From NCBI RefSeq assembly GCF_019175385.1, contig NC_083348.1, positions 43,192,447 to 43,256,446 of the forward strand: DNA of 64,000 nucleotides. The letters are read 5' to 3'. Positions 57,863-64,000 of the stretch are shown one piece after another. Position numbers and translations under genes: made by a program. The notes below the pieces were generated by a model that did no database searches, was not told the origin of the DNA, and was given only the letters and a program-made list of their open reading frames with translations. This DNA comes from Lycium barbarum (taxonomy: Eukaryota > Streptophyta > Magnoliopsida > Solanales > Solanaceae). Each line of letters begins with the position of its first letter. The stretch's first letter is position 1.

Positions 57863-60305
57863 TGTCACGACCAGGTTAGGGGCCGTGACGGGTATCCGGA
57901 GCTAGTCACCGAGCACTGCTCGTGCCATCACTTCTTAAGCATATTTAGCAATCATTTATCCGATTCATGCTCAATTTATAATAAAATCCATTTTCATTTA
58001 GAAACAAAATGCTTCTATACATACGAGCCTTTAGGCTAGCAAAATACTATGCACAATGACCATGCCATAAAACCACACGACCCACGTCGAGTATCTACGA
58101 GCCTCTAAGAGATGACATCTACAACTGTAAACAAAGGAATCATCATAGGCACCTCCGGGACAAGGGAGGGCTTTCAATCAGCTAGCAACCTCTAAGAATC
58201 CAGAGCTAGATCTCCTCCCTGTCTACCTGTGGGCATGAACACAGCGTCCAAAGAAAAAGGACGTCAGTACGAATATTGTACTGAGTATGTAAGGCAGGAA
58301 TGAAATAAACAAACAGAATAGAAAGATCATGAGTCATGGGACAAAGATATAACCTGCACACATGTCATAGGCAATCGTATTATTATCATATTTCACATTT
58401 TACACAATCATAGTACCCATGTTATCACATCCCATACATCATCACGTACGTCATCATATGCCTCATCACATCATAATCTGTATCGTTACCCGCGTCCGGG
58501 TAACCCTCATATGCCGCCCACTAGTGGTGATCATGTCCGGCCCTCTCGGCTCGGTGTAAACATAGCATCCCTCATTAGCGGTGACATGCCCAGCCATATA
58601 GGCGCGGTGGAATCATATGCAGCCCGCTTTAGCGGTGACATGCCCGGCCATATAGGCACGGTGGAATCTTATCATCTCAACATCAATCATAACACGTCCT
58701 TATTATACATCCCAAGCCATAGCATCATGTTATCATTTCTTAGTGTTCCATGTACCCCATAGTTATATTACAAGGTAGCATTATTCATCATCTTATTGTC
58801 ATCACATACATTAACATTAAGAGCATTCATTAGGCTTTAAGAACACCATACTATGTCGGGGTGACGTAAGGTCGTGAACCCCCGATTGTATTATGGACAT
58901 TTATGAGCATCATGCCTCGCCTTGAAGGGAATAAAATGTAAGGCGAGTGTTAACAATAATACCATCATTAGCATTGTAGGAACATCATGCCGCAATTTAT
59001 CGAGTCTCTAGGCTCTAGCTCATTGTCATCACTATCATGCTCATAGGGGATTTAACATATAGAAGGACTCTTAAGCTTCATCTTATGGAAGGATTTGTGG
59101 AAAGCTTGAAGGATTCATGCCTTTTGAAATAAGAGTTAAGCCTCACATACCTTTGTCATTTAAGCAATTTAGCGTTTGCTTATTCTCCTTCAATGTCACG
59201 CCTCTACCTTCAAAAAGAGGATTCGTACGATCATTAGTTAACCAACTATAAGAACGCACTACTATTTCTAGAGAAAATTGGGCAGCACTTCCTTTGTTTA
59301 TATTACTTTTCCCGTATTCCATATCAACTCCCAATCACCCACAATAACAATCATAATATAGCAAATCACAATTATCATTCATATACAATGGCCATGATCC
59401 ACCATTTCTCTTCATTTTTACCCACATTTATGGTTTTGGGTTCGCTATCGTATTTTCCCATGTATCACACTTATCTCATGGTCTACATGTCATTTATAAC
59501 ATATTCATACTCACAACACACTAACATTCATGATTCAATTCAACTACCACTCACTCATGACACTATTCACTCTTGAAAGACCCATTTGCTATGTTCTTCT
59601 ACAATTCGGGTATCTTAACCTTCTAATACCATAAACAACATAAAATGGTCATGAAACTTACCTGGGATGATGGTTGACCAAGTCTTGAGTGGAGTTTCTC
59701 TTCTTAGCACCAAATCCCTAGCTCACCTCCTTTGGTTTTCTTGAGAAAGATGAGCTTTTCTTGAGTTTCACACACCTTGATTCATGGATTATGTGTCGTT
59801 GATCTTGGTTTTCCTTTGATTCTCTTGAATTATTGTGGATGAAGTTCTTTGAAGTGTTCTAGAGAGTTCTTGAATTGGAAAGATGATAAATGAAATAAAA
59901 CGATCTTGGGGTCCCTTATACTTAACTTAAAAATCTAATTTTTGTGAACAGTATTCGGGGTGTACAGTGCCCGTAAACCCAGTTTACGGGCCCGTATAGT
60001 GGTTTACGGTCCGTCCTTCATGGCCGTATTTAAGCATATCAGAAACAGAATGGTCTTCTAGGATTATGGTGGTTTACGGTCACAGTTTACGGGCCGTATT
60101 TCAATTTACGGTCCGTAAACTGAGTCGTATTTTACCATTTCAACATTTGACAGAAAGTTGAAATCTTGGAAGGTTGGAGGACGACAGTAGTTTACGGTCC
60201 GTAAACTACTTTACGGGCCGTCTTCCACTTTACGACCACTGGGCCGAAGTGAAAATTCTGCAATTTTTCACTGCACGTTCACGGGGATATTTCCGAGGTG
60301 TAACA
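57863..60305 (-). repeat. Element E 3' LTR
   Basis: 2443 bp. The minus strand starts TGTTACACCTCGGAAATATCC at 60305 and ends GTCGTGACA at 57863. The palindrome array is at 59960..60235, TATA-like GTATAAGGGACC near 59918, the splice-donor consensus CAG/GTAAG near 59661, the hairpin array at about 58500..58665 and the stem-loop at 58264..58284. Confidence 0.9.
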
Positions 60306-60342
60306 CTCTTCCCCCCTTTTGGAACATTCGTCCCCGAATGTT
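60306..60342 (-). promoter_or_regulatory. Element E polypurine tract and pre-PPT hairpin
   Basis: Minus strand: AACATTCG, loop GGGA, CGAATGTT (60342..60323), a perfect 8-bp stem, then AAAAGGGGGGAAGAG (60320..60306) abutting the LTR. The GGGA loop fits the GNRA tetraloop class. Confidence 0.8.
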
Positions 60343-60508
60343 GAATACTCGGAATTTTACGAAAATTTCGCCAGAGTTTCCCCTGTAACTTGGCATTACC
60401 AACCTGTCATAACAACCCATAATATCATCGCCTCACAGGGCTACATCACAATAGCAACATATCTATGGCCACACACGACCAAAAACATAAAGATAAAGCA
60501 TACATACC

Positions 60509-63347
60509 TTATATTGTCAGCGTTTCATTTTGAATCTCTCCTGCGGGTTGGAATAAGTGCGGATATTTGGACCTCATCTTCTCTTCTGCCTCCCAAGTCA
60601 TGTCTTCCCTATTGTTGTTTTGCCATAGGACCTTGACTGAACCTATCTCTTTATTTCGAAGCTTGCGCACTTGCCTATCCAAGATGGCAATAGGCACCTC
60701 TTCATAAGTTAGCCTTTCTGTTATCTGCACATCGCCTATCGGGACAATCCTTGTGGGATCTCCAACACACTTGCGGAGCATCGAAACGTGAAAGACTGGA
60801 TGGACTGATTCAAGCTCCGAAGGCAATTCCAATTCATATGCTACCTGTCCCACCTTGCGAATGATTTTGTAGGGTCCGATGTACCTAGGACTTAGTTTCC
60901 CTTTCTTACCTAATCTCATCACCCCTTTCATTGGTGACACTTTCAAAAATACCCAATCATTAACTTGGAACTCCAAGTCTCGTCGGCGGTTGTCCGCATA
61001 GGACTTTTGGCGACTTTGGGCCGTCAACAACCGATCTTGAATCACCTTGACCTTTTCTACTGCTTGTTGAATCAATTCAGGGCCCACTAACTGTGTTTCT
61101 CCTATTTCGAACCATCCGATTGGAGATCTACATTTCCTTCCGTATAACGCTTCATATGGAGCTATTTGTATACTAGAATGATAGCTATTATTGTATGCAA
61201 ATTCGATAAGGGGTAAATGCTCATCCCAACTACCACTGAAATCCAGTACACATGCTCGTAGCATATCTTCTAAGGTTTGAATGGTACGCTCGGCCTGCCC
61301 ATCAGTCTGTGGATGAAATGCCGTGCTAAACTTCACTTGCGTACCCAAACCTTCTTGAAAGGACTTCCAGAATTTAGCTGTGAACTGTGCTCCTCTATCC
61401 GTGATAATAGACAGTGGGATACCATGGAGTCGCACGATTTCTTTAAGATACAGCCTTGCATAGTCTTCTGCTGAGTACGTGGTCCTAACTGGAAGAAAAT
61501 GGGCTGCTTTTGTCAATCTATCCACGATCACCCATATAGATTCATATTTACCACAAGAACGAGGTAATCCCATGATGAAATCCATGTTAATCACTTCCCA
61601 TTTCCAAGTGGGTACTTCTATCGCTTGCAATAGGCCTCCTGGCTTTTGATGTTCCGCTTTTACTTGTTGGCAATTTGGACATTGTGCTACAAATTTTGCT
61701 ATGTCTCTCTTCATACCATCCCACCAATATATCATCTTGAGATCATGATACATTTTGGTTGAACCCGGGTGAATAGAATATCGAGAGCAATGTGCTTCTT
61801 CTAGAATTCGTCCGCGCAATTCCGCCACATTCGGCACATACAACCTGCCTCGATATCTAAGAACTCCATCACTAGAAATTTCCAACGGAGACTTTTCCTT
61901 TCCATGCGATGCGTCTCTATAATGACATAACTGAGGGTCTTCATACTGCCGTTCCTTCACTTCCAGATCCAAGGACAAAATTGCGGAATCTTTGATACTA
62001 ATACCTGCATCACCTGAATCAATTACACGCACTCCAAGATTAGCCAATCGATGAAGTTCTTGAACCATATCTTTCCTTCCTGGAGGGATTTCACATAAAC
62101 TGCCCATTGATCGGCGGCTAAGTGCATCGGCTACTACATTCGCCTTCCCGGGGTGGTATAAAATGTTAACATCATAATCTTTTAATAATTCTAACCACCG
62201 CCTCTGCCGCAGGCTCAACTCCCTTTGCTTGAAAATGTACTGGAGGCTCTTGTGATCTGTATAGATATCAACATGCACACCATACAAATAATGTCTCCAC
62301 ATTTTCAGGGCATGAATAACCGCAGCCAATTCAAGATCATGCGTCAGATAGTTCTTTTCATGTTTCCGCAATTGTCTCGAAGCATATGCAATAACTTTAC
62401 CATGTTGCATCAACACGCATCCTAATCCCACACCGGAAGCATCACAATACACAACGTAGCCATCTGGCCCTTCTGGAAGTGTTAAAACTGGAGCTGAGGT
62501 CAACCTGTTTTTCAACTCTTGGAAACTACGTTCACAAGCGTCATTCCATTGGAATTTAGCCGACTTCTGGGTTAACTTCGTCAATGGGGCTGAAATGGAT
62601 GAAAAGCCCTCTACAAACCTTCTATAGTAGCCTGCTAAACCCAGAAAACTACGAACTTCTGTAGGCGTCGTAGGCCTTGGCCAAGTCTTTACTGTTTCAA
62701 TTTTTTGAGTGTTGACTCGAATACCGTCATTGGAAATAACATGGCCCAAAAATGTCACAGAATTCAGCCAAAACTCGTATTTCAAAAATTTTGCATATAG
62801 CTCCCGGGCTCGAAGAATACCGGGAACGATCCTCAAATGATCTGCATGTTCCGATTCCGTGCGAGAATATACCAGAATATCATCAATAAATACAATCACA
62901 AATAGGTCCAAGAGAGGCCTGAATACGTTGTTCATCAAATTCATAAATACAGCCGGAGCATTAGTCAACCCGAATGACATCACTCGGAATTCATAATGTC
63001 CGTATCTCGTTCTGAAGGACGTTTTAGGAATATCCGCTTCCCTAACTCTCACTTGATGGTAGCCCGACCTCAAATCTATTTTTGAAAACCCCTTAGCGCC
63101 TTGCAATTGATCGAATAGGTCATCAATCCTTGGAAGAGGATATCTATTCTTTATCGTCACTTTGTTCAATTGCCTGTAGTCGATACACATTCGTAGAGAT
63201 CCGTCTTTCTTTCTCACAAACAAGACCGGTGCTCCCCACGGTGATGAACTGGGTCTAATGAATCCCTTCTCGAGCAAGTCTTTCAGCTGCGCCTTTAGCT
63301 CTTTTAATTCTGCCGGAGCCATCCGATAAGGAGGAATAGAAATAGGC
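60509..63347 (-). pseudogene. Element E RT-RNaseH-integrase-chromodomain, one long open frame
   Basis: The frame is open without a stop for over 940 codons to the stop at 60509. It contains RT ([20 protein letters not shown]), RNase H ([24 protein letters not shown]), integrase ([40 protein letters not shown]), and the chromodomain end ([22 protein letters not shown]). All catalytic residues I can check are present. It is separated from the protease frame by a 2-base deletion at 63348/63347, where related copies have an AAG/lysine codon. It is therefore called a pseudogene, though only just broken in this part. Confidence 0.9.
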
Positions 63348-64000
63348 TGTGTCCGGCAATACATCAATAGCGAAATCAATTTCCCTTTCTGGTGGAAGAC
63401 CTGGATGTTCATCTGGAAATACGTCTGGAAACTCATTCACCACCGGAACTGACTGGAAAATTGGTGGCTTTGCCTCGGTATCATGAACCCGAACTAAGTG
63501 GTAAATATTGCCCTTGGCTATCATCTTCCTTGCCTTGAGGTAGGAAATAAACCTACCTTTCGGAGATGCTGTATTACCCTGCCATTCAAGCACGGGCTCT
63601 CCCGGAAATTGGAATCGAACCACTTTTGTGCGACAATCAACATTTGCATAACACGAAGCCAACCAATCCATACCCATGATTACATCGAAATCTACCATTT
63701 CTAACTCAATCAAGTCTGCCTTTGTCTGTCGATCGCATATCACAATAACACAATTTTTGTACACTTGTCTTGCTATCACAGGATCACCAACAGGAGTGAG
63801 TACCTCAAAGGGTTTAATCGACTCGGGTTTCACCCCAATACAACCAACAACATATGGAGTAATATAAGAAAATGTAGAATCCGGATCTATCAACGCATAC
63901 ACATCACGGGAGAATATAGACAATATACCTGTGACTACATCCGGAGAGGATTCGAGGTCCTGTCGTCCCGCTAAATCATATACACGGGGCTGAGTGGCAC
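63348..64000 (-). pseudogene. Element E protease region (gag-pol frame, continues beyond the window)
   Basis: Open minus-strand frame from the window edge (RVYDLAGRQDLESSPDVV) through the aspartic protease to the 2-base deletion. The active site reads DPDSTFSY where B and C have DPGSTLSY, so the catalytic-loop glycine is lost. [17 protein letters not shown] and [13 protein letters not shown] follow, as in the other copies. Confidence 0.85.

Larger units (their letters stand above)
57863..64000 (-). mobile_element. Element E: Tekay-type Ty3/gypsy retrotransposon, 5' part outside the window
   Basis: The 3' LTR, polypurine tract and pol through protease are in the window; gag, PBS and 5' LTR lie beyond 64000. 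It inserted into the pol of element D (junction at 57862/57863, next to GAGGTT). It is the least damaged polyprotein here. Confidence 0.9.

Noticed and set aside
1..64000. A new defence, biosynthetic or other multi-gene system
   Set aside because: Apart from PHYA I could not support any cellular gene; all other coding traces belong to retrotransposons.

Overview
The window is plant nuclear DNA, almost certainly from a Solanaceae species. It holds one recognisable cellular gene, a full-length phytochrome A (PHYA) on the minus strand at 31878..36660. The reconstructed product is 1124 residues over four coding exons and matches the tomato/potato/tobacco PHYA family almost throughout. Nearly everything else is nested LTR retrotransposons and their fragments, plus one SINE and one probable Stowaway MITE. 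I found no rRNA, tRNA, CRISPR or bacterial-type feature.

Layout. (1) 1..5381: 3' part of a Tekay/Del-type Ty3/gypsy chromovirus (element A, +), pol then 3' LTR. (2) 5382..6804: two minus-strand LTR fragments (J, K). (3) 6805..31129: a Tat-lineage Ty3/gypsy element (F, -). It has a decayed gag-pol and a separate, intron-containing gene on the opposite strand. Its reverse transcriptase is split by a complete 13.1-kb Tekay element (B, +, 14349..27421, target duplication GAGAA). B's 5' LTR is in turn split by a 3.0-kb non-autonomous LTR element (G, +, 16076..19049, target duplication GCCGG). (4) 31130..39024: the PHYA island with a SINE just downstream of the gene, a MITE upstream and a run of 28 C. 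(5) 39025..42755: truncated LTRs H (-) and I (+). (6) 42756..52531: Tekay element C (+), whose 3' LTR is fused at a 6-bp microhomology to (7) Tekay element D (-). D's LTR carries a solo LTR (S, -, target duplication CTAAC), and D's pol is cut by (8) Tekay element E (-), which leaves the window on the right with a nearly open pol.

The main interest beyond annotation is structure shared by the Tekay LTRs. Each has a rapidly changing array of 10-20 bp palindromes just upstream of the putative TATA box. Further along come a tandem array of GC-rich mini-hairpins, a strictly kept 7-bp stem with a 7-nt loop, and a consensus 5' splice site in the LTR leader that could pair with an acceptor abutting the gag ATG. 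A hairpin with an AGGA-type loop sits upstream of the polypurine tract; the unrelated element G has it too, with a different stem. B and C have very similar LTR pairs but badly broken coding regions, which suggests mobilisation in trans.

All similarity statements are by eye and from memory of the families; no alignment or search was run. Coordinates of LTR ends rest on TG..CA termini, PBS/PPT adjacency and target-site duplications where stated.
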